Below, piece after piece: positions 50,301-59,475 of a stretch of 64,000 nt of DNA. The translations under genes and the position numbers were made by a program. Origin of the DNA: Streptococcus canis (GTDB lineage: Bacteria; Bacillota; Bacilli; Lactobacillales; Streptococcaceae); the NCBI RefSeq assembly GCF_900636575.1, contig NZ_LR134293.1, forward strand, positions 124,001 through 188,000, in the 5' to 3' direction. Below the pieces are notes generated by a model. It ran no database searches. It had not been told where the DNA came from and saw only the letters and a list, made by a program, of their open reading frames with translations. The first letter of the stretch is position 1. Every line of letters starts with the position of its first letter.

Positions 50301-50340
50301 GAAAACTCCTGAAACACGATAACATAAGTGTTTCAAGAGT
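50300..50340 (+). repeat. Inverted repeat after ktrA
   Basis: AACTCctGAAACAC and GTGTTTCaaGAGTT pair over 12 bases with a two-base mismatch, loop about ten bases. No T-run follows, so it is not a typical terminator; the strong one is about 70 bases on. Confidence 0.5.
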
Positions 50341-50408
50341 TAGTTGAAGTCATGATCATTAAACCATTTTCATTGACACCTTCTAAAAATAGAGTTTGTC
50401 TACGTTCT

Positions 50409-50444
50409 AAAACATCCTTGGATCTCTCCAAGGATGTTTTTTAG
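50409..50444 (+). terminator. Bidirectional terminator between ktrA and sstT
   Basis: Perfect 11-base stem AACATCCTTGG/CCAAGGATGTT (50411-50421, 50428-50438) with six T on the plus strand and four on the minus. It ends the ktr operon and sstT. Confidence 0.9.
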
Positions 50445-50462
50445 ACATTAAACGAAACCTGA

Positions 50463-51677
50463 CTAGGCCTTCTTCCGTTTCCAAAAAGCATTTTCAGCAA
50501 TGGCTGTGAACAGGACATCGGTTGATGAGTTCAAAGCAGTTTCACACGAATCCTGAATGACACCAACAATGAAGCCAACGCCAACAACCTGCATAGCCAG
50601 GTCATTGGAAATCCCAAATAAGCTACATGCCACTGGAATGAGCAATAAAGAACCTCCAGCAACTCCAGAAGCACCACAAGCAGACACTGCTGCGACAACG
50701 CTCAATAGCAGAGCTGTTAGAAAATCAATTGGGATGCCAAAGGTATTAACCGCAGCAAGGGTCAAGACATTAATAGTAATAGCTGCCCCACCCATATTGA
50801 TGGTTGCCCCAAGTGGAATTGATACAGAATAGGTATCTTTGCTCAGCCCAAGTTTCTTACAAAGCTGCATATTAACAGGAATGTTAGCGGCTGAACTTCT
50901 GGTAAAGAAAGCTGTAATGCCTGATTCGCGTAAACATCTGAAAACCAGAGGATAAGGGTTTTGACGCATGACAACAAAAGCGATAAGGGGGTTAACAACT
51001 AAAGCTACAAAAGCCATGGTTCCTACTAAAACAAGAATGAGCAGGGCGTAATCTGATAAAATACCAATCCCATTTTCAGAAACGGTGGCAAAGACTAAAC
51101 TCATGATTCCGATAGGCGCCAAGTTAATGATCCAAACGACGATTTGTGACGTGATTTCCGCTGCTGTTTTTATGAGGTGTTTGGTTTCTTGGCTTGCTGT
51201 TTTTAAGGCTAAGCCAAATACTAAAGCCCATGACAAGACCCCAATATAGTTAGCAGTCGCCAACGCATTAATAGGATTATCAACCAATTTTAGCAAAAGG
51301 GTCTGAAAAACTTCTGCCACACCCTGAGGAGGTGAAAATTCAGTATTGACTGGTGTCTTTAAAATCAAAGTCAACGGGAATAAATAGGTTGTCAAAACAG
51401 CTACCAAGGCTGCTGCAAAGGTCCCAAAGAGATAAAGAACAATGATTAAAGTCATATTGGTCTCTCTCCCTTTTTTCTGGTGGGAGATGGCTTGGGAGAC
51501 TAAGGCAAAAACAAGCAAAGGAGCAATGGCTTTTAAACCACCAACAAACAATTTTCCTAAAATGATCAAGCCCGTAAAGTCAGGCACCAAGAGTCCTAAT
51601 ATCACCCCAATAACAACACCAATACCAATTTTTTTGATTAGGCTGACCCTAACCCATAAATCACATAGTTTTTTCAT
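50463..51677 (-). CDS. sstT: Serine/threonine:Na+ symporter SstT
   Basis: 404-residue DAACS-family transporter with eight membrane helices and two re-entrant hairpins; the Ser-rich tip [11 protein letters not shown] and [10 protein letters not shown] are the family marks. It takes up serine and threonine. Start ATG at 51677 has TAAGGAT about nine bases upstream. Divergent from brnQ, each with its own promoter in the 231-base gap. Confidence 0.93.
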   Translation of the reverse strand: MKKLCDLWVRVSLIKKIGIGVVIGVILGLLVPDFTGLIILGKLFVGGLKAIAPLLVFALVSQAISHQKKGRETNMTLIIVLYLFGTFAAALVAVLTTYLFPLTLILKTPVNTEFSPPQGVAEVFQTLLLKLVDNPINALATANYIGVLSWALVFGLALKTASQETKHLIKTAAEITSQIVVWIINLAPIGIMSLVFATVSENGIGILSDYALLILVLVGTMAFVALVVNPLIAFVVMRQNPYPLVFRCLRESGITAFFTRSSAANIPVNMQLCKKLGLSKDTYSVSIPLGATINMGGAAITINVLTLAAVNTFGIPIDFLTALLLSVVAAVSACGASGVAGGSLLLIPVACSLFGISNDLAMQVVGVGFIVGVIQDSCETALNSSTDVLFTAIAENAFWKRKKA

Positions 51678-51710
51678 TCGTCACATCCTTACTAAAGTTA
51701 CATGTTTTTT

Positions 51711-51739
51711 ATAATAATATAATTCTAGCCATTCGTCAA
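51711..51739 (-). promoter_or_regulatory. sstT promoter
   Basis: On the minus strand TTGACG (51734-51739), 17 bases, TATTAT (51711-51716). Confidence 0.75.
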
Positions 51740-51797
51740 ATGGATCGAGTTGTTCACTTCACTCATTATCATTCTCAGAGTTCTCGATTAACCTCTA

Positions 51798-51826
51798 TTG
51801 ACGAGACTGGTAATCTTCGATATAAT
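51798..51826 (+). promoter_or_regulatory. brnQ promoter
   Basis: TTGACG (51798-51803), 17 bases, TATAAT (51821-51826). The leader would be about 77 bases and contains a weak stem TTCTG/CAGAA. Confidence 0.78.
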
Positions 51827-51909
51827 AGCTTCTGTTGTCATTTTAGCAGAAACCACCATTAAAATTGTTAGAATCTTCGAATTAGTACAAATAGAAAGAC
51901 TATTTATAA

Positions 51910-53280
51910 ATGAAACAAAAAAATGTATATATTGTTATCGGATTTATGCTCTTTGCTCTCTTTTTTGGAGCAGCAAATCTCATCTATCCAGCTTTTCTTG
52001 GCATCTATTCAGGTCATAATATTTTATGGTCTATTGTCGGCTTTTGTTTAACAGGCGTTTCCTTACCCTTACTTGGTGTGGTTGCTGTTGCCAAATCTGG
52101 CTCAGAAGATGTTGAAAGCCTAGCCCGTCCCATTTCCAAATGGTACGCTATTCTTTACTCATCTATTTTATATTTATCTATTGGCCCCTTCTTTGCGATT
52201 CCTCGAACAGGTGCCACTTCATTCTCAGTGGGAATTGCTCCTATTTTAGGAGACAACTTAACCAACAAAGCTATTTATGCTGTTCTTTTCTTTGGGCTGT
52301 CCTACTTTCTAGCCATTAGACCAAGTAAGTTGGCCGAAAATATTGGTAAATTCCTGACTCCAACCTTATTGGTTGTTATCTCTATATTGGTGATTGCTTC
52401 TTTTGTCCACCCAGCAGGTGACTATGGTAATGCCTTCAACGCAGGGCTTGGTGTTAATAATGCCTTTAAAGACCTTCCTTTTATTGCTGGACTGATTCAA
52501 GGATATGGTACCATGGACGCGCTAGCCTCTCTTGTCTTTGCTATTTTAGTTATTGAAGCAACAAAACAGTTCGGTGCTAAAACAGACAAAGAGGTCACAA
52601 AGATTACTCTTATTTCTGGTACTATTGCCATTTTTCTATTAGCCTTTGTTTATATTTTTGTTGGTCGTATTGGAGCAACATCACAGTCATTATTTCCCTT
52701 TATCGATGGCCATTTTACCCTTCATGGTAGCCCAGTTAATGGTGGACAAATCCTCAGCCATGCTTCTCGTTTTTATTTAGGCAGCATCGGACAAGCCTTT
52801 CTTGCTATTGTTATTTTCTTAGCCTGCTTAACCACTTCAACAGGTTTAATCACATCAAGTGCAGAATACTTCCATAAATTAGTGCCTGCTTTATCTCATA
52901 TGATCTGGTCAACCATTTTCACCTTGGTATCTGCCTTCTTCTATTTTGGTGGTTTATCAGTCATTATCAACTGGTCTGCTCCTGTTTTATTCCTCTTGTA
53001 CCCCTTAACTGTGGATTTAATTGTCCTTGTTTTGTTACAAAAATACTTTAATAATGATCCTATTATTTATCGAACAACCATTGGTTTAACCATTATTCCA
53101 GCTATTTTTGATGCCCTATCAACCCTCTCACAAATGACTGGCCTCTTCACCTTACCAGAGCCTGTGACAACCTTCTTCCAAAAAACAGTTCCTCTTGGAC
53201 AATTTTCAATGGGGTGGATTGTCTTTGCAGTTATTGGCTCCTTGCTCGGGCTTATTCTCAGTAAAATGAAAAAAGACTAA
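51910..53280 (+). CDS. brnQ: Branched-chain amino acid transporter BrnQ
   Basis: 456 residues, LIVCS family, about 12 membrane helices; the N-terminus IGFMLFALFFGAANLIYPAF is characteristic. It imports leucine, isoleucine and valine with sodium. Shine-Dalgarno is weak (AGAAAGAC). The leader reads as an unusually Ile/Val/Leu-rich frame but lacks a start codon (see rejected items). A strong terminator follows. Confidence 0.92.
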   Translation: MKQKNVYIVIGFMLFALFFGAANLIYPAFLGIYSGHNILWSIVGFCLTGVSLPLLGVVAVAKSGSEDVESLARPISKWYAILYSSILYLSIGPFFAIPRTGATSFSVGIAPILGDNLTNKAIYAVLFFGLSYFLAIRPSKLAENIGKFLTPTLLVVISILVIASFVHPAGDYGNAFNAGLGVNNAFKDLPFIAGLIQGYGTMDALASLVFAILVIEATKQFGAKTDKEVTKITLISGTIAIFLLAFVYIFVGRIGATSQSLFPFIDGHFTLHGSPVNGGQILSHASRFYLGSIGQAFLAIVIFLACLTTSTGLITSSAEYFHKLVPALSHMIWSTIFTLVSAFFYFGGLSVIINWSAPVLFLLYPLTVDLIVLVLLQKYFNNDPIIYRTTIGLTIIPAIFDALSTLSQMTGLFTLPEPVTTFFQKTVPLGQFSMGWIVFAVIGSLLGLILSKMKKD

Positions 53281-53301
53281 ACTATTGAATCCGTTCAAAA
53301 T

Positions 53302-53345
53302 ACAACAACACCTCAAGCCTTAATTTGAGGTGTTGTTTTATTTTT
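53302..53345 (+). terminator. Terminator of brnQ
   Basis: Stem AACAACACCTCAA/TTGAGGTGTTGTT (53304-53316, 53325-53337) with an eight-base loop and TTTTATTTTTTT. Confidence 0.92.
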
Positions 53346-54038
53346 TTATTTATGGCTGAATCGTCTGGTTAAACTATCACCAATAAATTGAATAGCAAAA
53401 ATAATTAAGAGAATAATAAGGGTCGCAACCCAGGTCACATCATTGTTAAAGCGATTGTAACCATACGAGATGGCAACATTTCCTAAACCTCCAGCGCCAA
53501 TAGCACCTGCCATAGCAGTTTCACCAACCAAAGAAATTAAGGTTACCGTTGAAACACGAATCAAGTCTGGAAGACCTTCGCTCAGATATACTTTAACAAT
53601 ATCCCAGAAGGTAGCTCCCGAAGCCTGTGCTGCTTCAATAACTCCTTTGTCAAGCTCTGAAAAGACGACCTGCACTTGGCGAGCAAAGAAAGGAAAGGTT
53701 GCAAAGGTCAATGGTACCAAGGCAGCAGTTGCCCCCAAGATAGTTCCCATAATCAAATAAGTAAAACTCGCTAAAATAGCAATTAAGATGATAAAAGGAA
53801 TGGCACGAAAAACAGAGGTGATTTTATCAATAATCCAACAAACGAGCTTATTTTCAATCACACCACCAGATCCCATTAAAACAAGCAATAGACCTACAAA
53901 AAGACCAATAGCACCACCGACAATAAAAGGTACAATGGTCATGTATAAAGTATTCCAAATGGCCAATCCCCAGCCAGCATCGCCTGACCAACCAAGCTCA
54001 TAAACATTGGGTAAATAGGTTTGAATTAACTGTGTCAT
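53346..54038 (-). CDS. metI: Methionine ABC transporter permease
   Basis: 230 residues, five membrane segments, BPD_transp_1 (MetI/MetP) family, with the EAAxxxG-like coupling loop AAQASGATFWDIV (near 152). It forms the channel of the methionine importer with MetN and MetQ. The start abuts the metN stop exactly (54038/54039). In streptococci the permease is often called metP. Confidence 0.93.
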   Translation of the reverse strand: MTQLIQTYLPNVYELGWSGDAGWGLAIWNTLYMTIVPFIVGGAIGLFVGLLLVLMGSGGVIENKLVCWIIDKITSVFRAIPFIILIAILASFTYLIMGTILGATAALVPLTFATFPFFARQVQVVFSELDKGVIEAAQASGATFWDIVKVYLSEGLPDLIRVSTVTLISLVGETAMAGAIGAGGLGNVAISYGYNRFNNDVTWVATLIILLIIFAIQFIGDSLTRRFSHK

Positions 54039-55103
54039 CTAGGCTCCTCTCTTCAAAATGCTGACATCGACACCGGCTTCATGCAAGGCTTTCTCAGCTG
54101 CAGCAATATTCGCTGGGTTACCTTCAAGCACAACAATCATTTCGCCAACTGGAACATGATCTAAAATCTCAATATTGCCGTATAAAATATTGGCTGTCAC
54201 TTCAAATTGACGGTAAATGCTGTTCAATAGAGGTTCATCAGTAGAAGTCCCTGCATACTTCAACTGAGCTAGTAAAGCATTAGCTGGAAGGTGCTTGACA
54301 ATGTCCTGTTGGTTAATTTTTTCTAAAGCTTCATCAATTCCTGTTGCTGTGGTAATAAATTCCTGTGTTAAGGCTTCTTTTGGATTTGAAAAAATATCAA
54401 GAACAGAGCCTTCTTCAATGAGGACACCGTTTTGCATAACGGCAACACGATTGCAAATATCTTTCACAATTTGCATTTCATGGGTAATCATGACAATGGT
54501 AAGACCAAGTTTTCGATTTAATTCCTGCAAGAGCGCCAAAATTTGTTTGGTAGTTTTTGGATCTAGTGCTGATGTGGCCTCATCTGAAATCAAAATTTTA
54601 GGATCGTTAGCTAGGGCACGCGCGATAGCCACTCTTTGTTTTTGCCCACCAGATAGCTGAGCAGGATAATTATCTGCCCTCTCTGACAAACCAACAAGTT
54701 CTAATAATGCCACTACTTTTTGGTCTTTTTCTGCCTTGCTTAAAGGAGAATGGCGGAGCGCAAATGCTACATTTTCTTTAGCGGTTTTTTGGGCCATCAA
54801 ATTGAAATGTTGGAAAATCATGCCAATATCACGTCGTTTTTGACGGAGGGCATCGGCTGATAACTGAACTTTCCCCTGATCAAAAGTTATATCACCATCA
54901 ATGGTGATTTTCCCATTTGTTGGGGCTTGTAGCAAGTTAATCACACGCACAAGAGTTGATTTTCCAGCACCTGAATACCCAACAATACCATAAATATCTC
55001 CTTGATTGATATGAACCGTCACATCTTTAACAGCTTCAATAACACGTTTTTTTTGATGGAAGGTAATATCAATATGATCTAATTGAATAATCGCTTCATT
55101 CAT
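54039..55103 (-). CDS. metN: Methionine ABC transporter ATPase
   Basis: 354 residues: Walker [11 protein letters not shown] (near 41), signature [10 protein letters not shown] (near 147), [10 protein letters not shown], and a C-terminal NIL domain (about 270-350) that binds methionine and inhibits transport. The GGAG (TAGAGGAG) lies about 14 bases before the ATG. It follows a dead M20 gene in what was a metQ-M20-metN-metI operon. Confidence 0.94.
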   Translation of the reverse strand: MNEAIIQLDHIDITFHQKKRVIEAVKDVTVHINQGDIYGIVGYSGAGKSTLVRVINLLQAPTNGKITIDGDITFDQGKVQLSADALRQKRRDIGMIFQHFNLMAQKTAKENVAFALRHSPLSKAEKDQKVVALLELVGLSERADNYPAQLSGGQKQRVAIARALANDPKILISDEATSALDPKTTKQILALLQELNRKLGLTIVMITHEMQIVKDICNRVAVMQNGVLIEEGSVLDIFSNPKEALTQEFITTATGIDEALEKINQQDIVKHLPANALLAQLKYAGTSTDEPLLNSIYRQFEVTANILYGNIEILDHVPVGEMIVVLEGNPANIAAAEKALHEAGVDVSILKRGA

Positions 55104-55124
55104 AAGATTTTAGTAACTCCTCTA

Positions 55125-56294
55125 TTAATACGATATGGCAACAGCAATCACTTGCTGAATGGCTGGTGCAGATAAATCACTACGGTAACTCTTTTCCCCT
55201 AAAGTATAGACCAAAGTGAAGTGACTTTATCAGAGCCATTCTCCAAGAGATAGGACTAAATGTATTCAAATACAAACTCAGGATCAAGGCCAAGAACTAA
55301 ACGCACTTCCATTTTAGCGGAAGCTTGAGATGAAATAATGGTTTTAACCTCCTGCTCCTGATAACCTGAGCAGATCCCCTGAATACCTATAGACGGCTGG
55401 CAATAATAGGCTTTCAAAAAATCACGCCGTTCTGATTGTAACATAGGAAGCTCTAGTCCGTAAAGCTTTTTTAAATCTTCTCATCAATCAATGGCATACG
55501 TTTCAATCAAAGCCAATTCTCACTCAGTTGGTTCTTGCACCTGCTCATAACCAAAAGACGACTTTGACTATCACCTAAGCTTGTGATGGCTTCAAGTAAA
55601 TACCAGAAGGCTGAATCAATAACCCCACCATACTTGGAATGAATATCAAGCTTAGCACTGTCAACAGTTATATCGAAGGTTAAAATCTCTTTATACCACC
55701 TATTAGCTCCAATTGATCTTGCTCATTGCGGATGCCCTGTTCCCAAATTAAAAGGTCTGCTCCCTGAAAATCTGTGACGTACTTTGCCAAATATTTTTCT
55801 AAGTCCACTGACGCTGATTCTTCTGCCCCTTCCATCATAAAGACAAGTTTTAAAGGAGCTTCCTTGTACTGGCTTAGGTAACTCATAACCGCTGTCAATC
55901 TAGCAATGATATGTCCCTTATCGTCATCTATTCCCCTTGCATACAAGTAACCATCACGCTCTATCAGAGTAAAAAAATCACTAGACCATTTTTGATCATT
56001 ATCAGCAGCCATGGTGTCATAGTATTGGTAAAAAATGACTGTTTTGGCATCTGGTCTAGGGCTCTTAAAAGTAGCTAATACAAAAGGTGCCATATAGGTT
56101 TTATCAACCATAACTTGAGCTCCTGCGGTGCTAAAAATCTCTTCCAGAAAATGAGCAGTTTCTTCAAGTCCTATTTGCTGAGCATAAATAAAACGATGGG
56201 CAATGAGTTTCCTTAAACCTTCAAGGTAATTCTAAGTTAAACTAGCTTCCCAGCATGTCTTTAACCGTTTTTCTAATTGTGTCTTGATCCTCAT
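55125..56294 (-). pseudogene. Decayed M20 peptidase gene of the met operon
   Basis: An ATG at 56294 with AGGAG begins an M20/M25/M40 peptidase of about 390 codons running to TAA at 55125. Recognisable are the metal and catalytic segments KTVIFYQYYDT and GRGIDDDKG-like ARGIDDDKGH, then EGAEESAS, then LDIHSKYGG and AKMEVRLVLGLDPEFVFEY. Lesions: TAG at 56232-56234, a frameshift just after 55700 giving a stop at 55680, another frameshift near 55530, stops about 55470 and 55256, and a last frameshift near the end. Streptococcus pneumoniae keeps an intact M20 gene between metQ and metN, so this is a local loss. Confidence 0.85.
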
Positions 56295-56308
56295 CTTTCT
56301 CCTAAATA

Positions 56309-56336
56309 CAAGAAAGGGCGTGCCAGACACGCCTCT
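56309..56336 (-). terminator. Terminator of metQ
   Basis: GGCGTG/CACGCC stem (56317-56322, 56328-56333) with a five-base loop, followed on the minus strand by TTTCTTG. It separates metQ from the rest of the met genes. Confidence 0.7.
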
Positions 56337-56365
56337 ATCCTCCTGTTATAGCAATTGTTAAAAAT

Positions 56366-57211
56366 TTACCATACGGGTACGTCAACACCATTTGACGTCT
56401 TATCAACTACCTTCTTCACGTCATCAGTTTGGTAGGCCTTGATGAGTTTTTTAATAGCCTCAGCTTTTTCTGATTTTGCCCAATTTTTTTGACCTGCAAT
56501 AATGTTAATCCATTGTTTTGAATTGTCATCTGCTTTTTCTTTATAAAGAGAAGTTTTGTAGTCAATTTTTGCTGGGACAGCATAACTATTATTAACAATA
56601 GCCGCATCAGCTGATACCAAGGCACGTGCAGTTTGGCTAGCATCTAATTCCTTGATGTCTAATTTCTTTTTGTTTTCTGAGATATTGGCAATGGTTGCCA
56701 ATTGATCACCAGACACGTTCAATTTAATGAGGCCAGCCGATTGAAGCACATAGAGGGCACGGCTTTCATTCGTCGCATCATTTGGCACGGCAATTTGGGC
56801 ACCATCTGGAAGATCAGCCACTGACTTATATTTAGCTTTGCCGTCTTGGCTAGTTCCTGAGAAAAGGTTAATTGGACTGATATAGGTATCAGCAATGGCA
56901 ACCAAATGTTCCTTATTTTCCTTGTTCCAGTTATTCAAGAAGTTGTAATGTTGGAAAGAATTAATATCAACTTCGCCATTAGCTACAGCCTTGTTAGGTT
57001 GGGAATAATCTGTGAACTCTTTGTACTTCAAGGTAATCTTATCTTTTTTCAAGAGTTCTTCAACCTTGTCCCATCTGGCTTGGTCAGATTCTGTTTTGGT
57101 CATAACACCAATGGTCAAGGTGTTTTTATCATCTTGTTTTCCAGAACAAGCAACTAATAGCGTTGATGCTAGGGTAATTCCAACTAATCCAATAACTTTT
57201 CTTAATGTCAT
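56366..57211 (-). CDS. metQ: Methionine-binding lipoprotein MetQ
   Basis: 281 residues with lipobox LLVAC (Cys22) and the NlpA/MetQ fold (TIGVMTKTESDQARWDKVEE, then PNDATNESRALYVLQSAGLI). It delivers methionine to MetNI. The MtaR/MetR-type MET-box in its promoter confirms methionine control. GAGG (TTGAGGATATAG) lies upstream of the ATG. Only a terminator and a dead gene separate it from metN. Confidence 0.93.
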   Translation of the reverse strand: MTLRKVIGLVGITLASTLLVACSGKQDDKNTLTIGVMTKTESDQARWDKVEELLKKDKITLKYKEFTDYSQPNKAVANGEVDINSFQHYNFLNNWNKENKEHLVAIADTYISPINLFSGTSQDGKAKYKSVADLPDGAQIAVPNDATNESRALYVLQSAGLIKLNVSGDQLATIANISENKKKLDIKELDASQTARALVSADAAIVNNSYAVPAKIDYKTSLYKEKADDNSKQWINIIAGQKNWAKSEKAEAIKKLIKAYQTDDVKKVVDKTSNGVDVPVW

Positions 57212-57245
57212 TTCTATATCCTCAATTCATTTGTTGACTGTGTTT

Positions 57246-57274
57246 ATTGTATCTCAATTAGATATAGTTTTCAA
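57246..57274 (-). promoter_or_regulatory. metQ promoter
   Basis: On the minus strand TTGAAA (57269-57274), 17 bases, TACAAT (57246-57251). A degenerate second MET-box half (AAACTATA, about 57263-57270) overlaps the -35. Confidence 0.8.
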
Positions 57275-57296
57275 ATTGGTAATTTCTAGGATAATA

Positions 57297-57313
57297 TATA
57301 GTTTTAAACTATA
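57297..57313. promoter_or_regulatory. MET-box (MtaR/MetR operator)
   Basis: TATAGTTT-T-AAACTATA is a perfect palindrome and matches the streptococcal MET-box (TATAGTTTnAAACTATA) of the LysR-type regulator MtaR/MetR. It lies about 25 bases upstream of the metQ -35, an activator position. Confidence 0.88.
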
Positions 57314-57408
57314 CAAATGGTGCTAGATAATCTCAAACTACAATAAAAAGCCCAATGAGACATTTTGAAATTAACTCGTACCACGGGTATACTTTATATA
57401 AAACTGAC

Positions 57409-57446
57409 AAAGAAACCAGCCTTCTCAACGAATAACTGGTTAATAG
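57409..57446 (-). terminator. Terminator of the amino-acid binding gene
   Basis: AACCAG/CTGGTT stem (57414-57419, 57436-57441) followed on the minus strand by TCTTTG. Confidence 0.6.
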
Positions 57447-57451
57447 GGTAT

Positions 57452-58294
57452 TTAATTGGCTTTAGGAAGCTTGAAGTCTTTTTCCGCAGGAACATAGTCC
57501 CCACCAAGATGGTCTTTGGCCAGCTTGCTAAGGGTTCCATCAGCAGCTAATTCTTTGATGCGCTTGTTAACAAAGCTTTGCAATTTCTCTTGATCTTGGC
57601 TGAAAATAAAGTAGATAAACGGTTGCTCTGTTGATGTTAACTCAATGGTTTTGAGGTTATCTAAACCTTGGTTTTTAATAATAGCATTAACGGTTGGAGC
57701 ATCAAAAATCTTAAAGTCTGCCTTGCCTTCACTCAAATTGGTTAACATTTGAGTAATGTTTTCATTAGTGAATTTTAGAGTGACCGGTTTATCACTATGT
57801 TCTTTGTTAAAAGCTTCTAGTTGAGCGACACTTGTTGTCCCTTGAACGACTTGTGTTGAATGCCCTTGAATATCTTCGTAGCTATTAATATCACTATCTT
57901 TTGGAACAACTAAGACAGACGGAGTTGAGCCGATTGGATAGGAAAAGAGGTACTTAGCAGATCGTTCTTTGGTAAAGGAAATATTGTTACCGCCCATTTG
58001 GTATTTTCCAGAATCCAAGCCCGTAAAAATAGAAGACCATTCAGTTTTCTTAAAGGATACTTTATAGTCATCTGAACCTTTAAAAACAGCTTTGGCAACT
58101 TCGATATCATAACCCGTTAACTGACCGCTCTTTTCATATGAGAAGGGCGCCGTCGTTCCAACTGTGGCAAATAGGACTTCTGGAGTACTTCTCTTATCTC
58201 CAGACTCAGCTGTTTTTGATGAGCTACAAGCTGCTAAAACAGCTGTGGACGCTAGCGCAATAGCTGTCACTCCTAAATATTTTTTTTTAGTCAT
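57452..58294 (-). CDS. Amino acid ABC transporter substrate-binding lipoprotein
   Basis: About 280 residues with lipobox VLAAC (Cys23) and a type II periplasmic-binding domain (SBP_bac_3, GQLTGYDIEVAKAVF). The position next to metQ is like the pneumococcal cystine/amino-acid binding protein beside its metQ, so cystine or another polar amino acid is likely, but specificity cannot be read. No permease or ATPase gene is adjacent. Start chosen at the second ATG (58294) because AAAGGAGAGAT is then 4-8 bases upstream of the pair; either is possible. Confidence 0.85.
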   Translation of the reverse strand: MTKKKYLGVTAIALASTAVLAACSSSKTAESGDKRSTPEVLFATVGTTAPFSYEKSGQLTGYDIEVAKAVFKGSDDYKVSFKKTEWSSIFTGLDSGKYQMGGNNISFTKERSAKYLFSYPIGSTPSVLVVPKDSDINSYEDIQGHSTQVVQGTTSVAQLEAFNKEHSDKPVTLKFTNENITQMLTNLSEGKADFKIFDAPTVNAIIKNQGLDNLKTIELTSTEQPFIYFIFSQDQEKLQSFVNKRIKELAADGTLSKLAKDHLGGDYVPAEKDFKLPKAN

Positions 58295-58447
58295 CATATC
58301 TCTCCTTTTTTATTCCTATGACTAGTGTACCACTTTTAATGAGAGTTAACTAATAATTACTTTCTATCACCTTGATACGATCTTTTTATGGCTTTCTGAA
58401 TGATACCATTGAGGTCACATCACAAATTAGTTAGTGGACAGTTATCT

Positions 58448-58486
58448 GCTTAAAAAGAGCCGAAATCACTTCCAGCTCTTTGCGAT
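58448..58486 (-). terminator. Terminator of yebC
   Basis: AAAGAGC/GCTCTTT stem (58454-58460, 58475-58481) followed on the minus strand by TTTTTAA, about 20 bases after the stop. Confidence 0.78.
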
Positions 58487-58500
58487 CCTTTTATTGGAAC

Positions 58501-59217
58501 TTAGACATCTGCAACGTTGTGGTAAACTTTTTGAACATCATCATCTGCTTCTAAAGCATCCACCAATTTTTCAAAAGTCGCAAGGTCATCTCCTTCAAGC
58601 GTTACTTCTGATTGAGGAATCATTTCTAACTCAGTCACTTGGAATTCAGCAATACCTGATTCGCGCAGCGCCAAAATCGCTTTATGAAGATCTGTTGGAG
58701 CTGTGTAAACAGTAATTGTTCCTTCTTCTGCTTCCACATCATCCACTTCAACATCGGCTTCCAACAAGAGCTCAAAAACACTGTCAGCGTCATCGCCTGC
58801 AAAGACAATAACACCTTTTTTATCAAACATATAAGAGACTGAACCAGCTGCTCCCATGTTGCCACCATTTTTACCGTAAGCCGTACGAACATTAGCCGCA
58901 GTACGGTTAACATTGGACGTTAGGGTATCAACGATAATCATTGAACCATTAGGACCAAAGCCCTCGTAGCGACCTTCAACGAAGGTTTCATCTGTGTTAC
59001 CTTTAGCCTTGTCAATGGCTTTGTCAATAACATGTTTTGGAACCTGTGCTTGTTTGGCACGATCAATAACAAATTTTAGGGCTGTGTTTAACTCTGGATC
59101 TGGATCTCCTTGTTTAGCAGCCACATAAATTTCCACACCAAATTTGGCATAAACTTTTGAAGTGGCTCCATCTTTAGCCGTTTTTTTAGCAACAATATTT
59201 GCCCATTTACGTCCCAT
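58501..59217 (-). CDS. yebC: YebC/TACO1 family protein
   Basis: 238 residues. The N-terminus ([20 protein letters not shown]) and three-domain pattern ([25 protein letters not shown]) are typical. Long annotated as transcriptional regulators, these proteins more recently appear to help translation of difficult sequences such as proline runs; which applies here is not known. CGAGGAG lies upstream of the ATG; the promoter is TTTACT-17-TATAAT. Confidence 0.94.
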   Translation of the reverse strand: MGRKWANIVAKKTAKDGATSKVYAKFGVEIYVAAKQGDPDPELNTALKFVIDRAKQAQVPKHVIDKAIDKAKGNTDETFVEGRYEGFGPNGSMIIVDTLTSNVNRTAANVRTAYGKNGGNMGAAGSVSYMFDKKGVIVFAGDDADSVFELLLEADVEVDDVEAEEGTITVYTAPTDLHKAILALRESGIAEFQVTELEMIPQSEVTLEGDDLATFEKLVDALEADDDVQKVYHNVADV

Positions 59218-59293
59218 GTTTGTCTCCTCGTAATTACAATTTTAATTGAGTCCTTTTATCATCAGCTTAGCTGAATTGAACTTTAACTCTCTT

Positions 59294-59322
59294 ATTATAG
59301 CACTTTCAAAAAAGATAGTAAA
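59294..59322 (-). promoter_or_regulatory. yebC promoter
   Basis: On the minus strand TTTACT (59317-59322), 17 bases, TGC-TATAAT (59294-59299). Leader about 70 bases. Confidence 0.65.
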
Positions 59323-59344
59323 TTAGGAATTAGAAGAGACTTAA

Positions 59345-59440
59345 AAAGCTTCTAGAATGCTACCGCGAGCTCAGGTTCGGTTTCTCTAGTAAACCCGTTA
59401 GCAGGGTCCCCGAGCTGTAACCCTTACGTTCTCATTAGAC
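59345..59440. other. Unidentified structured intergenic element
   Basis: Between merR and yebC. GC-richer than its surroundings. On the plus strand CTAGA (59352-59356) pairs with TCTAG (59385-59389), enclosing ACCG/CGGT (59362-59365, 59378-59381); next comes ACCC/GGGT (59393-59396, 59404-59407). The GAGCTC in the first loop can pair with the AGCT downstream at about 59412-59416. On the minus strand it would be the merR 3' region. I recognise no tRNA, T-box or known RNA family. Confidence 0.45.
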
Positions 59441-59475
59441 TGCCTTCACACTTAAACTTGTACTATCATCAGTCA

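Noticed and set aside
51798-51950. Ile/Val/Leu-rich reading frame over the brnQ promoter and leader, like an attenuation leader peptide
   Set aside because: It has no start codon after the predicted transcription start, runs into brnQ out of frame and includes the promoter itself, so it cannot be translated from this transcript.
59352-59390. T-box riboswitch
   Set aside because: Only ATGCTACCGCG resembles the core; the stem I region, T-run and a downstream gene on that strand are missing.
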